Source of the DNA: Anomaloglossus baeobatrachus
Lineage: Eukaryota; Chordata; Amphibia; Anura; Aromobatidae
Reading direction: 5' to 3'
Assembly (NCBI RefSeq): GCF_048569485.1
Contig: NW_027442244.1
Span: 1 to 64,000 of the forward strand
DNA length: 64,000 nucleotides
Positions 21,391 to 34,100 of the stretch are shown here, piece by piece. Numbering within the stretch: the stretch's first letter is position 1; every line of letters starts with the position of its first letter. The translations under genes and the position numbers were made by a program. The notes below the pieces were generated by a model. The model ran no database searches. It was not told the DNA's origin and saw nothing but the letters and a program-made list of their open reading frames with translations.

Positions 21391-22781
21391 AACCAGAATT
21401 GGTTTGGGCCTCGAGTGGCACCCTGGCCTATGCCGGACACATCTTAGGGAGAGAGAGCGAGAGGGAGACAAACCCACGCCTACACAAGACATTTTGTCAC
21501 CTAAGCCAACCCTTGAAAAGGCTGCTTTGCAGAGCAAAAACAAGAAGAATGGTGCGTTTTGCAGCCGCCGCCCACTGCAATGAATCTGAATAACTCCTCC
21601 TTTAGGGCGCAAGCAACTCCCCTCCCCCTTGCAGTCTTTCCAATTCACGATACAAAAAGACGGACAGGACAGGTTGCCTGACTTTCCGTCACTGCCACCC
21701 TTTGCCATCCTTACCCGTAGAAAGCCCTTTCATCATCCCCAAACCCTAATCTTTTCCCTTTCCTTCCCAGCCCCCAAACCCTGCCCTCTGTACCTTTCTC
21801 ACCACCCGCTTCCCTTCTCCTGTCATCCCCCTACCACCCGGGAAAAAAAGAGATTGCCCCCTCCTTCCACTAGCCCACCCTCCCACCCAAAGAACAACTT
21901 CTTCTGCGCAGCTTGTTTTCTAGGCAGCAGCGCTATTGTGATGTCATCGGGGGGCATTGTGACAAGCCGCCAGTGTTCCGTCTCTTCATGTTGTGCACAG
22001 TTCAAACGGAAAATACATCAACAGGCAGACTACAGAAAAGCTTACTATCAAAGGTTAGAGGGGGGCTTTCTCAGAGGGCTTTTTACAGTTTTTCTATTCC
22101 CAATTAGCCGTTTAAGTGTACTTATTGAAAGTAGTAATTCTTTCATAGGCCGCCCTTTCTTAGTATTTGACGTTCCTTATATTGCGGTATGAGGCTTCGC
22201 AGTAGGTTGCAAACATTCATCACCCATGACTGTCCCCAATTGAGCTCAGAAGCTCAATGTCTATCATGACCTCTCTTTTAGAATGTCCAAGAGCAAGCAA
22301 ACTATTCCTCCAGGAGAGGGCGCCAACAGACTACTAAAGAGATCATCATTACTCAAAGAAAACCCCAAAAACCAATGCATGATAGGAATAAACAGGTAAC
22401 TTTCTTTGGAGTGGAAGCGGAGAGATCGCACCAGATGCCAATTCTAGATCTTATCACACCTGTGGTCACTGCAGCAGCAGGTGAATCCACTTTGTCCAAA
22501 AGGGATCTATTCCATTCAATTGCAAATGATCTAGATAAGACAGAGAACTGCAGCACGGGGACATAGCCGAGTTGGTCAGGTTGAGTGGTGATGAGTTTGC
22601 TATTTGGATGAATAAAGAAAGTCAAAAGTGTGAAAGATAAAAAACAAAAGGAGGAAGTGTGAAAAGTGAATGGGCCAAATTGAGGTGCATATGAAGACGT
22701 ATGCTTTCTTCCAATTCATTAAATCGGGCTAATATGAATCAGGTGAATTGAGTTCTGCTTTTGGAAACTGGGTTAAGAAGG

Positions 22782-22968
22782 GGTGCACCGTTCCTGGAGG
22801 TACTGCAATACCAGGTCAATGCGTGGAGTGGACAGAGCAAGCTCTTTTTCCATCTCCCTGTTCTAAAAATCCATTTAATATATGGTCCCCAGATAGGGGA
22901 CGTATCAGATATTAAACTGATAAGAACAGATACTACACTTGATCTTAGCCAAAAGGCCGAGAAGCGAT
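22782..22968 (-). ncRNA. RNU2: U2 snRNA (locus 14)
   Basis: Complete 187-nt copy; no private variant noticed. Confidence 0.97.
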
Positions 22969-24359
22969 AACCAGAATTGGTTTGGGCCTCGAGTGGCACC
23001 CTGGCCTATGCCGGACACATCTTAGGGAGAGAGAGCGAGAGGGAGACAAACCCACGCCTACACAAGACATTTTGTCACCCAAGCCAACCCTTGAAAAGGC
23101 TGCTTTGCAGAGCAAAAACAAGAAGAATGGTGCGTTTTGCAGCCGCCGCCCACTGCAATGAATCTGAATAACTCCTCCTTTAGGGCGCAAGCAACTCCCC
23201 TCCCCCTTGCAGTCTTTCCAATTCACGATACAAAAAGACGGACAGGACAGGTTGCCTGACTTTCCGTCACTGCCACCCTTTGCCATCCTTACCCGTAGAA
23301 AGCCCTTTCATCATCCCCAAACCCTAATCTTTTCCCTTTCCTTCCCAGCCCCCAAACCCTGCCCTCTGTACCTTTCTCACCACCCGCTTCCCTTCTCCTG
23401 TCATCCCCCTACCACCCGGGAAAAAAAGAGATTGCCCCCTCCTTCCACTAGCCCACCCTCCCACCCAAAGAACAACTTCTTCTGCGCAGCTTGTTTTCTA
23501 GGCAGCAGCGCTATTGTGATGTCATCGGGGGGCATTGTGACAAGCCGCCAGTGTTCCGTCTCTTCATGTTGTGCACAGTTCAAACGGAAAATACATCAAC
23601 AGGCAGACTACAGAAAAGCTTACTATCAAAGGTTAGAGGGGGGCTTTCTCAGAGGGCTTTTTACAGTTTTTCTATTCCCAATTAGCCGTTTAAGTGTACT
23701 TATTGAAAGTAGTAATTCTTTCATAGGCCGCCCTTTCTTAGTATTTGACGTTCCTTATATTGCGGTATGAGGCTTCGCAGTAGGTTGCAAACATTCATCA
23801 CCCATGACTGTCCCCAATTGAGCTCAGAAGCTCAATGTCTATCATGACCTCTCTTTTAGAATGTCCAAGAGCAAGCAAACTATTCCTCCAGGAGAGGGCG
23901 CCAACAGACTACTAAAGAGATCATCATTACTCAAAGAAAACCCCAAAAACCAATGCATGATAGGAATAAACAGGTAACTTTCTTTGGAGTGGAAGCGGAG
24001 AGATCGCACCAGATGCCAATTCTAGATCTTATCACACCTGTGGTCACTGCAGCAGCAGGTGAATCCACTTTGTCCAAAAGGGATCTATTCCATTCAATTG
24101 CAAATGATCTAGATAAGACAGAGAACTGCAGCACGGGGACATAGCCGAGTTGGTCAGGTTGAGTGGTGATGAGTTTGCTATTTGGATGAATAAAGAAAGT
24201 CAAAAGTGTGAAAGATAAAAAACAAAAGGAGGAAGTGTGAAAAGTGAATGGGCCAAATTGAGGTGCATATGAAGACGTATGCTTTCTTCCAATTCATTAA
24301 ATCGGGCTAATATGAATCAGGTGAATTGAGTTCTGCTTTTGGAAACTGGGTTAAGAAGG

Positions 24360-24546
24360 GGTGCACCGTTCCTGGAGGTACTGCAATACCAGGTCAATGC
24401 GTGGAGTGGACAGAGCAAGCTCTTTTTCCATCTCCCTGTTCTAAAAATCCATTTAATATATGGTCCCCAGATAGGGGACGTATCAGATATTAAACTGATA
24501 AGAACAGATACTACACTTGATCTTAGCCAAAAGGCCGAGAAGCGAT
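24360..24546 (-). ncRNA. RNU2: U2 snRNA (locus 15)
   Basis: Complete 187-nt copy; no private variant noticed. Confidence 0.97.
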
Positions 24547-25937
24547 AACCAGAATTGGTTTGGGCCTCGAGTGGCACCCTGGCCTATGCCGGACACATCT
24601 TAGGGAGAGAGAGCGAGAGGGAGACAAACCCACGCCTACACAAGACATTTTGTCACCCAAGCCAACCCTTGAAAAGGCTGCTTTGCAGAGCAAAAACAAG
24701 AAGAATGGTGCGTTTTGCAGCCGCCGCCCACTGCAATGAATCTGAATAACTCCTCCTTTAGGGCGCAAGCAACTCCCCTCCCCCTTGCAGTCTTTCCAAT
24801 TCACGATACAAAAAGACGGACAGGACAGGTTGCCTGACTTTCCGTCACTGCCACCCTTTGCCATCCTTACCCGTAGAAAGCCCTTTCATCATCCCCAAAC
24901 CCTAATCTTTTCCCTTTCCTTCCCAGCCCCCAAACCCTGCCCTCTGTACCTTTCTCACCACCCGCTTCCCTTCTCCTGTCATCCCCCTACCACCCGGGAA
25001 AAAAAGAGATTGCCCCCTCCTTCCACTAGCCCACCCTCCCACCCAAAGAACAACTTCTTCTGCGCAGCTTGTTTTCTAGGCAGCAGCGCTATTGTGATGT
25101 CATCGGGGGGCATTGTGACAAGCCGCCAGTGTTCCGTCTCTTCATGTTGTGCACAGTTCAAACGGAAAATACATCAACAGGCAGACTACAGAAAAGCTTA
25201 CTATCAAAGGTTAGAGGGGGGCTTTCTCAGAGGGCTTTTTACAGTTTTTCTATTCCCAATTAGCCGTTTAAGTGTACTTATTGAAAGTAGTAATTCTTTC
25301 ATAGGCCGCCCTTTCTTAGTATTTGACGTTCCTTATATTGCGGTATGAGGCTTCGCAGTAGGTTGCAAACATTCATCACCCATGACTGTCCCCAATTGAG
25401 CTCAGAAGCTCAATGTCTATCATGACCTCTCTTTTAGAATGTCCAAGAGCAAGCAAACTATTCCTCCAGGAGAGGGCGCCAACAGACTACTAAAGAGATC
25501 ATCATTACTCAAAGAAAACCCCAAAAACCAATGCATGATAGGAATAAACAGGTAACTTTCTTTGGAGTGGAAGCGGAGAGATCGCACCAGATGCCAATTC
25601 TAGATCTTATCACACCTGTGGTCACTGCAGCAGCAGGTGAATCCACTTTGTCCAAAAGGGATCTATTCCATTCAATTGCAAATGATCTAGATAAGACAGA
25701 GAACTGCAGCACGGGGACATAGCCGAGTTGGTCAGGTTGAGTGGTGATGAGTTTGCTATTTGGATGAATAAAGAAAGTCAAAAGTGTGAAAGATAAAAAA
25801 CAAAAGGAGGAAGTGTGAAAAGTGAATGGGCCAAATTGAGGTGCATATGAAGACGTATGCTTTCTTCCAATTCATTAAATCGGGCTAATATGAATCAGGT
25901 GAATTGAGTTCTGCTTTTGGAAACTGGGTTAAGAAGG

Positions 25938-26124
25938 GGTGCACCGTTCCTGGAGGTACTGCAATACCAGGTCAATGCGTGGAGTGGACAGAGCAAGCTC
26001 TTTTTCCATCTCCCTGTTCTAAAAATCCATTTAATATATGGTCCCCAGATAGGGGACGTATCAGATATTAAACTGATAAGAACAGATACTACACTTGATC
26101 TTAGCCAAAAGGCCGAGAAGCGAT
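25938..26124 (-). ncRNA. RNU2: U2 snRNA (locus 16)
   Basis: Complete 187-nt copy; no private variant noticed. Confidence 0.97.
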
Positions 26125-27515
26125 AACCAGAATTGGTTTGGGCCTCGAGTGGCACCCTGGCCTATGCCGGACACATCTTAGGGAGAGAGAGCGAGAGGGA
26201 GACAAACCCACGCCTACACAAGACATTTTGTCACCCAAGCCAACCCTTGAAAAGGCTGCTTTGCAGAGCAAAAACAAGAAGAATGGTGCGTTTTGCAGCC
26301 GCCGCCCACTGCAATGAATCTGAATAACTCCTCCTTTAGGGCGCAAGCAACTCCCCTCCCCCTTGCAGTCTTTCCAATTCACGATACAAAAAGACGGACA
26401 GGACAGGTTGCCTGACTTTCCGTCACTGCCACCCTTTGCCATCCTTACCCGTAGAAAGCCCTTTCATCATCCCCAAACCCTAATCTTTTCCCTTTCCTTC
26501 CCAGCCCCCAAACCCTGCCCTCTGTACCTTTCTCACCACCCGCTTCCCTTCTCCTGTCATCCCCCTACCACCCGGGAAAAAAAGAGATTGCCCCCTCCTT
26601 CCACTAGCCCACCCTCCCACCCAAAGAACAACTTCTTCTGCGCAGCTTGTTTTCTAGGCAGCAGCGCTATTGTGATGTCATCGGGGGGCATTGTGACAAG
26701 CCGCCAGTGTTCCGTCTCTTCATGTTGTGCACAGTTCAAACGGAAAATACATCAACAGGCAGACTACAGAAAAGCTTACTATCAAAGGTTAGAGGGGGGC
26801 TTTCTCAGAGGGCTTTTTACAGTTTTTCTATTCCCAATTAGCCGTTTAAGTGTACTTATTGAAAGTAGTAATTCTTTCATAGGCCGCCCTTTCTTAGTAT
26901 TTGACGTTCCTTATATTGCGGTATGAGGCTTCGCAGTAGGTTGCAAACATTCATCACCCATGACTGTCCCCAATTGAGCTCAGAAGCTCAATGTCTATCA
27001 TGACCTCTCTTTTAGAATGTCCAAGAGCAAGCAAACTATTCCTCCAGGAGAGGGCGCCAACAGACTACTAAAGAGATCATCATTACTCAAAGAAAACCCC
27101 AAAAACCAATGCATGATAGGAATAAACAGGTAACTTTCTTTGGAGTGGAAGCGGAGAGATCGCACCAGATGCCAATTCTAGATCTTATCACACCTGTGGT
27201 CACTGCAGCAGCAGGTGAATCCACTTTGTCCAAAAGGGATCTATTCCATTCAATTGCAAATGATCTAGATAAGACAGAGAACTGCAGCACGGGGACATAG
27301 CCGAGTTGGTCAGGTTGAGTGGTGATGAGTTTGCTATTTGGATGAATAAAGAAAGTCAAAAGTGTGAAAGATAAAAAACAAAAGGAGGAAGTGTGAAAAG
27401 TGAATGGGCCAAATTGAGGTGCATATGAAGACGTATGCTTTCTTCCAATTCATTAAATCGGGCTAATATGAATCAGGTGAATTGAGTTCTGCTTTTGGAA
27501 ACTGGGTTAAGAAGG

Positions 27516-27702
27516 GGTGCACCGTTCCTGGAGGTACTGCAATACCAGGAAAATGCGTGGAGTGGACAGAGCAAGCTCTTTTTCCATCTCCCTGTTCTAA
27601 AAATCCATTTAATATATGGTCCCCAGATAGGGGACGTATCAGATATTAAACTGATAAGAACAGATACTACACTTGATCTTAGCCAAAAGGCCGAGAAGCG
27701 AT
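27516..27702 (-). ncRNA. RNU2: U2 snRNA variant (locus 17, nt 152-153 changed)
   Basis: Complete in length, but two adjacent bases differ (27550-27551). In U2 sense this is nt 152-153, GA to UU, at the base of stem-loop IV, just before the CCUGG that opens the U2B''-binding hairpin. It could weaken the lower part of that stem. Whether this copy is functional cannot be told from sequence. Confidence 0.95.
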
Positions 27703-29093
27703 AACCAGAATTGGTTTGGGCCTCGAGTGGCACCCTGGCCTATGCCGGACACATCTTAGGGAGAGAGAGCGAGAGGGAGACAAACCCACGCCTACACAAG
27801 ACATTTTGTCACCCAAGCCAACCCTTGAAAAGGCTGCTTTGCAGAGCAAAAACAAGAAGAATGGTGCGTTTTGCAGCCGCCGCCCACTGCAATGAATCTG
27901 AATAACTCCTCCTTTAGGGCGCAAGCAACTCCCCTCCCCCTTGCAGTCTTTCCAATTCACGATACAAAAAGACGGACAGGACAGGTTGCCTGACTTTCCG
28001 TCACTGCCACCCTTTGCCATCCTTACCCGTAGAAAGCCCTTTCATCATCCCCAAACCCTAATCTTTTCCCTTTCCTTCCCAGCCCCCAAACCCTGCCCTC
28101 TGTACCTTTCTCACCACCCGCTTCCCTTCTCCTGTCATCCCCCTACCACCCGGGAAAAAAAGAGATTGCCCCCTCCTTCCACTAGCCCACCCTCCCACCC
28201 AAAGAACAACTTCTTCTGCGCAGCTTGTTTTCTAGGCAGCAGCGCTATTGTGATGTCATCGGGGGGCATTGTGACAAGCCGCCAGTGTTCCGTCTCTTCA
28301 TGTTGTGCACAGTTCAAACGGAAAATACATCAACAGGCAGACTACAGAAAAGCTTACTATCAAAGGTTAGAGGGGGGCTTTCTCAGAGGGCTTTTTACAG
28401 TTTTTCTATTCCCAATTAGCCGTTTAAGTGTACTTATTGAAAGTAGTAATTCTTTCATAGGCCGCCCTTTCTTAGTATTTGACGTTCCTTATATTGCGGT
28501 ATGAGGCTTCGCAGTAGGTTGCAAACATTCATCACCCATGACTGTCCCCAATTGAGCTCAGAAGCTCAATGTCTATCATGACCTCTCTTTTAGAATGTCC
28601 AAGAGCAAGCAAACTATTCCTCCAGGAGAGGGCGCCAACAGACTACTAAAGAGATCATCATTACTCAAAGAAAACCCCAAAAACCAATGCATGATAGGAA
28701 TAAACAGGTAACTTTCTTTGGAGTGGAAGCGGAGAGATCGCACCAGATGCCAATTCTAGATCTTATCACACCTGTGGTCACTGCAGCAGCAGGTGAATCC
28801 ACTTTGTCCAAAAGGGATCTATTCCATTCAATTGCAAATGATCTAGATAAGACAGAGAACTGCAGCACGGGGACATAGCCGAGTTGGTCAGGTTGAGTGG
28901 TGATGAGTTTGCTATTTGGATGAATAAAGAAAGTCAAAAGTGTGAAAGATAAAAAACAAAAGGAGGAAGTGTGAAAAGTGAATGGGCCAAATTGAGGTGC
29001 ATATGAAGACGTATGCTTTCTTCCAATTCATTAAATCGGGCTAATATGAATCAGGTGAATTGAGTTCTGCTTTTGGAAACTGGGTTAAGAAGG

Positions 29094-29280
29094 GGTGCAC
29101 CGTTCCTGGAGGTACTGCAATACCAGGTCAATGCGTGGAGTGGACAGAGCAAGCTCTTTTTCCATCTCCCTGTTCTAAAAATCCATTTAATATATGGTCC
29201 CCAGATAGGGGACGTATCAGATATTAAACTGATAAGAACAGATACTACACTTGATCTTAGCCAAAAGGCCGAGAAGCGAT
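29094..29280 (-). ncRNA. RNU2: U2 snRNA (locus 18)
   Basis: Complete 187-nt copy, the last intact gene before the LINE-bearing unit. Confidence 0.97.
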
Positions 29281-30806
29281 AACCAGAATTGGTTTGGGCC
29301 TCGAGTGGCACCCTGGCCTATGCCGGACACATCTTAGGGAGAGAGAGCGAGAGGGAGACAAACCCACGCCTACACAAGACATTTTGTCACCCAAGCCAAC
29401 CCTTGAAAAGGCTGCTTTGCAGAGCAAAAACAAGAAGAATGGTGCGTTTTGCAGCCGCCGCCCACTGCAATGAATCTGAATAACTCCTCCTTTAGGGCGC
29501 AAGCAACTCCCCTCCCCCTTGCAGTCTTTCCAATTCACGATACAAAAAGACGGACAGGACAGGTTGCCTGACTTTCCGTCACTGCCACCCTTTGCCATCC
29601 TTACCCGTAGAAAGCCCTTTCATCATCCCCAAACCCTAATCTTTTCCCTTTCCTTCCCAGCCCCCAAACCCTGCCCTCTGTACCTTTCTCACCACCCGCT
29701 TCCCTTCTCCTGTCATCCCCCTACCACCCGGGAAAAAAAGAGATTGCCCCCTCCTTCCACTAGCCCACCCTCCCACCCAAAGAACAACTTCTTCTGCGCA
29801 GCTTGTTTTCTAGGCAGCAGCGCTATTGTGATGTCATCGGGGGGCATTGTGACAAGCCGCCAGTGTTCCGTCTCTTCATGTTGTGCACAGTTCAAACGGA
29901 AAATACATCAACAGGCAGACTACAGAAAAGCTTACTATCAAAGGTTAGAGGGGGGCTTTCTCAGAGGGCTTTTTACAGTTTTTCTATTCCCAATTAGCCG
30001 TTTAAGTGTACTTATTGAAAGTAGTAATTCTTTCATAGGCCGCCCTTTCTTAGTATTTGACGTTCCTTATATTGCGGTATGAGGCTTCGCAGTAGGTTGC
30101 AAACATTCATCACCCATGACTGTCCCCAATTGAGCTCAGAAGCTCAATGTCTATCATGACCTCTCTTTTAGAATGTCCAAGAGCAAGCAAACTATTCCTC
30201 CAGGAGAGGGCGCCAACAGACTACTAAAGAGATCATCATTACTCAAAGAAAACCCCAAAAACCAATGCATGATAGGAATAAACAGGTAACTTTCTTTGGA
30301 GTGGAAGCGGAGAGATCGCACCAGATGCCAATTCTAGATCTTATCACACCTGTGGTCACTGCAGCAGCAGGTGAATCCACTTTGTCCAAAAGGGATCTAT
30401 TCCATTCAATTGCAAATGATCTAGATAAGACAGAGAACTGCAGCACGGGGACATAGCCGAGTTGGTCAGGTTGAGTGGTGATGAGTTTGCTATTTGGATG
30501 AATAAAGAAAGTCAAAAGTGTGAAAGATAAAAAACAAAAGGAGGAAGTGTGAAAAGTGAATGGGCCAAATTGAGGTGCATATGAAGACGTATGCTTTCTT
30601 CCAATTCATTAAATCGGGCTAATATGAATCAGGTGAATTGAGTTCTGCTTTTGGAAACTGGGTTAAGAAGGGGTGCACCGTTCCTGGAGGTACTGCAATA
30701 CCAGGTCAATGCGTGGAGTGGACAGAGCAAGCTCTTTTTCCATCTCCCTGTTCTAAAAATCCATTTAATATATGGTCCCCAGATAGGGGACGTATCAGAT
30801 ATTAAA

Positions 30807-30821
30807 CTGATAAGAACAGAT
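30807..30821 (-). repeat. target-site duplication, LINE 3' side
   Basis: CTGATAAGAACAGAT on the plus strand (U2 nt 38-52 in reverse complement), identical to 36357-36371. A perfect 15-bp duplication is typical of target-primed reverse transcription by an AP-endonuclease LINE and suggests recent insertion. Confidence 0.95.
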
Positions 30822-31149
30822 TTTGATTTAACAGCATCTTTATTATCATGCACTACTCACAAAAAGGTAACAAACCGTGTACAGTGCCGCAGCCCCGTAC
30901 ACACAGAACTATACAATCCTTCTTACATAGCCATAGAGTACGACGCACTAAACTATACATCACACTCCTATGCTTATCCATAACACTCAAGCTGAAAGAA
31001 AAAGTTAGACCATAAATAACGAGTCGACGAACCGGCGATTGGGGGATGGGTGTAGGGGAAAAGGGGGATAGGGTGGGGAAATCACAGGCCCGAAGCTTTA
31101 TTGAAAGACGCACATAACGGGAAAAGGAGGTTGGGGGCATGGAAGAGGT
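30822..31149 (-). other. LINE 3' UTR
   Basis: 328 bp after the ORF2 stop codon. AATAAA occurs at 31102-31097 and at 30844-30839; the second is 17 nt from the element end and is the likely poly(A) signal. The terminus TTAAATCAAA is not a pure A tail, and is the part shared with the short elements. Confidence 0.8.
30839..30844 (-). terminator. candidate poly(A) signal of the LINE
   Basis: AATAAA on the minus strand, 17 nt before the element's 3' end, well placed for 3'-end formation at the LINE terminus. Confidence 0.6.
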
Positions 31150-34100
31150 CTAAACCTCCTCCTCGGCGCTGTCGTCCGGACTGTCCATGATGGAATAGTC
31201 TCTGAGCAGGCTGTGGATCAGCCTGCGGCAATCCTGGATAGACATCCTCTCCCTCTTCAAGATGAGCCGGTTCCTGGCGACCCAAATAGCGTCCTTAAAG
31301 CAGTTCATAAGGCGCCAAGCCTCCTGGATGGCTCCAACGGTGTGAGTCCCAGGGAAGAGTCCATAAAGTACGGAATGGTACGATAGGCTCCCTCTGGGGA
31401 CGGAGTTCCTCAGGTCATCCTCCAGGGCAACCAACAGGCGCTGTGCGAAACGGCAGTCCCAAAAGGCGTGCAGCGATGTTTCCTCCACGAAGGGGCACCT
31501 TGGGCAGTACCGGGTTTTGCACAGGTTCCGGGCGTGCATGAATGACCGGACGGGCAGTCCGCCCTGTATCGCCATCCATGACAAGTCCTTGTGCCCGTTG
31601 GTCAATCCAGCCGATGACACGTTTGTCCAAACAGTCTCCAGTGTGTCGTGATGAAGTCCTGGAATGTTCTCCATTTCGTCCTTGGCTCTGATGAGTTTGT
31701 GGATAGTCTTTGGCTTCCACAAATCAGGCTTGAGTCCCTCCAGTTGGTGTTCCCTCACAAACCGAACCACGTCTCCGTAGAACCATGGCGCCGTCCAGTT
31801 GTAGGGGAAGGAGCTGTCCCACTTGTCCCAGCCTAACCGTCTCCAAAGGGGGAGCAGGAAGAAGCGAGACATGGACCCACCCGCGGAACCTCTCTTGACT
31901 CGCAGAGTTCGGCGAACGCAGTCACATACGAAGGAGGATCGCAGGAGGGTGGGGATATCGGGTACGCCCTTCCCACCCTTGCGAGGATCCTTGTACATGA
32001 TGCTCCGCTTTACTCTGTCCATCTTGGATCCCCAGACAAAACGAAACACCGTCCTGGTAATGGCCCTGCACACGGTGGCAAGGGGGGGCCAGGCCTGGGC
32101 CGTGTACTGCAGCACGGGCAGTACCTCGTTACGCAGGACCAGTGCTTTGCCCTCACAGGTGAGGCGTCTGAGGCTCCACAGACCGATCCGTTGGGTGATC
32201 TTGGTCAAGCGTTCCTCCCAGGACTTGAGGGCTGCTCCTTCCTTCCCGAACCAGACTCCAAGAACCTTGATGAAATCCGGCTGGATGCTGAAAGGGAAGG
32301 GGGCGGAAGAGGCCGGCTGCCAGTCCCCGAAGAGCATGGCTTCCGACTTCCCGCAGTTGACTTTGGCTCCCGAAGCCCGTCCGAAGGTCTCACAGGTCTG
32401 GACGAGGGTGTCGACTGAGCGCCGGTCCGCGCAGAAGACGGTCACGTCGTCCATGTAGAGCGAGCACTTGACCTCGAAGCGTTCTGGTCCTGGTGCGGTG
32501 ATCCCTCTGATCTCTCCATTCCGCCGGATAGCCTCTGCAAAGAGTTCTATAACACAAACAAAAAGAAGAGGTGACAGAGGACAGCCTTGTCTGACCCCTG
32601 AGAGGACCGGGAAGGGGTCAGTCTTCCAGCCGTTTACCAACACCGAGCTGTGAATATCAAAATACATTAGTTGGACATACAAGCAAAACATGTTACCCAA
32701 ACCTAACCTGTGCAGAGCTTTGCCCAGGAACTCATGGGAAACACGGTCGAAGGCCTTTTCCTGATCCAACGAGATCAGGGCTGCGTGCACCCGGCGGGCT
32801 TTGATGTACTCGACCGTGTCCCGCATGAGAGCCAGGCTGTCTGCGATGCGACGTCCGGGGATGCCGCAGGTCTGATCCGGGTGGATGATCCGTCCGATAA
32901 CAGTCTTCAATCTCGTTGCCATCGTCTTGGCCAGGATCTTGTAGTCGACGTTCAGAAGGGTGATGGGACGCCAATTCTTCAGGTCGCACCTCTCTCCTTT
33001 ACGCTTGTACAGGATCGTGACCATTCCTTCCCTCAGAGATGGAGGCATTCTGCCCTCCACCACCATCTCCTCATACAGCCATAACAGGTCCGGACAGATT
33101 AGGTCTCCCAGCGCTACATAGAGCTCTGCTGGGAGGCCGTCACTGCCCGGTGTCCTGCCAGAACTAAAGGATTTGGCGGCCGAGAGCAGCTCGTCCACCG
33201 TCAGAGGAACATCCATGGCCGCCGCGTCTGCAGGGTCAAGATGGTTAGTGATACCTGACAGGAACTTATCGGCGGCCTCGGGGTCAGTAGTCTTGCGGGC
33301 GTAGAGTTCGCTGTAGAAGTCGCTGACGACCTTCATCACGTTCTCTTTCCCGCGTCGCATGTTTCCACTCTCGTCTCGTAGTTCATTCATGGGCGTGTGA
33401 CCGGCGTGGAGTTTCCTGAAAAAGAACGAGTTACATTTCTCACCCTTCTCCAGGTTCTCCACTTTGGAACGGAAGACAATTCGCTCGGACTCCTCCTCGA
33501 AGTGCCTTTTCAGGCTCCTCTTAGTCTCCTCCAGCTCCTCTCTCACGTCCCAGCCGCATCGAAGAAGGTCCTGCAGGGAACGCAGCTCACGCTGGAGTCT
33601 CCTGAAGTCCCTCCTCTTCAGACACGCCTGTTGTTGACTCTTTGCCTGAAAGAAGAAACGGAACTCGAGTTTAACGTATTCCCACCAGTCAGAAACAGAC
33701 TGGAAGCCCGCCTTGTAGGCCCGCCACGTGGAGTAGGCAGCTCTAAGCTCCTCCAGAATCTCACCCTTTTCCAGCAGAGAGCAGTTCAGCTTCCAGGAGC
33801 CCGGGCCAATGGGGAAGCCATGGCCCAGCACACCTTGAAAGTGAATGGCTCTGTGGTCAGAGAAGAAGCAGGGGACCATCGAGTGCCCACTCCGCCCAAC
33901 CGCCCGAGAGGTAAACACAAAGTCAATCCTGGAACGCAGCGAGCCATCGGATCGGCACCATGAATAGTTCACGGATCCGTGTCCGATGGAGCCAACAACG
34001 TCCACAAGAGAGGCTTCGGTCACCATCTCAATGAGCAGTTTGGATGTGACGTCCAACTTGGCAGCCGTTCCAGAACTGCGTCCATCCTCCTCAATCGGGC

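Larger units (their letters stand above)
18198..30821 (-). repeat. U2 snRNA tandem array, segment 3 (locus 11 5' part to locus 19 3' part)
   Basis: Seven complete units and two partial ones, in phase with the rest. Private variants were noticed at 18205 (in the U2 stub), 21502 (spacer) and 27550-27551 (inside a U2 gene). The segment ends at the 3' junction of the LINE. Confidence 0.97.

Noticed and set aside
31823-32458. Plus-strand open frames inside the LINE
   Set aside because: Antisense shadows of ORF2; the minus-strand frame has clear endonuclease and RT motifs.
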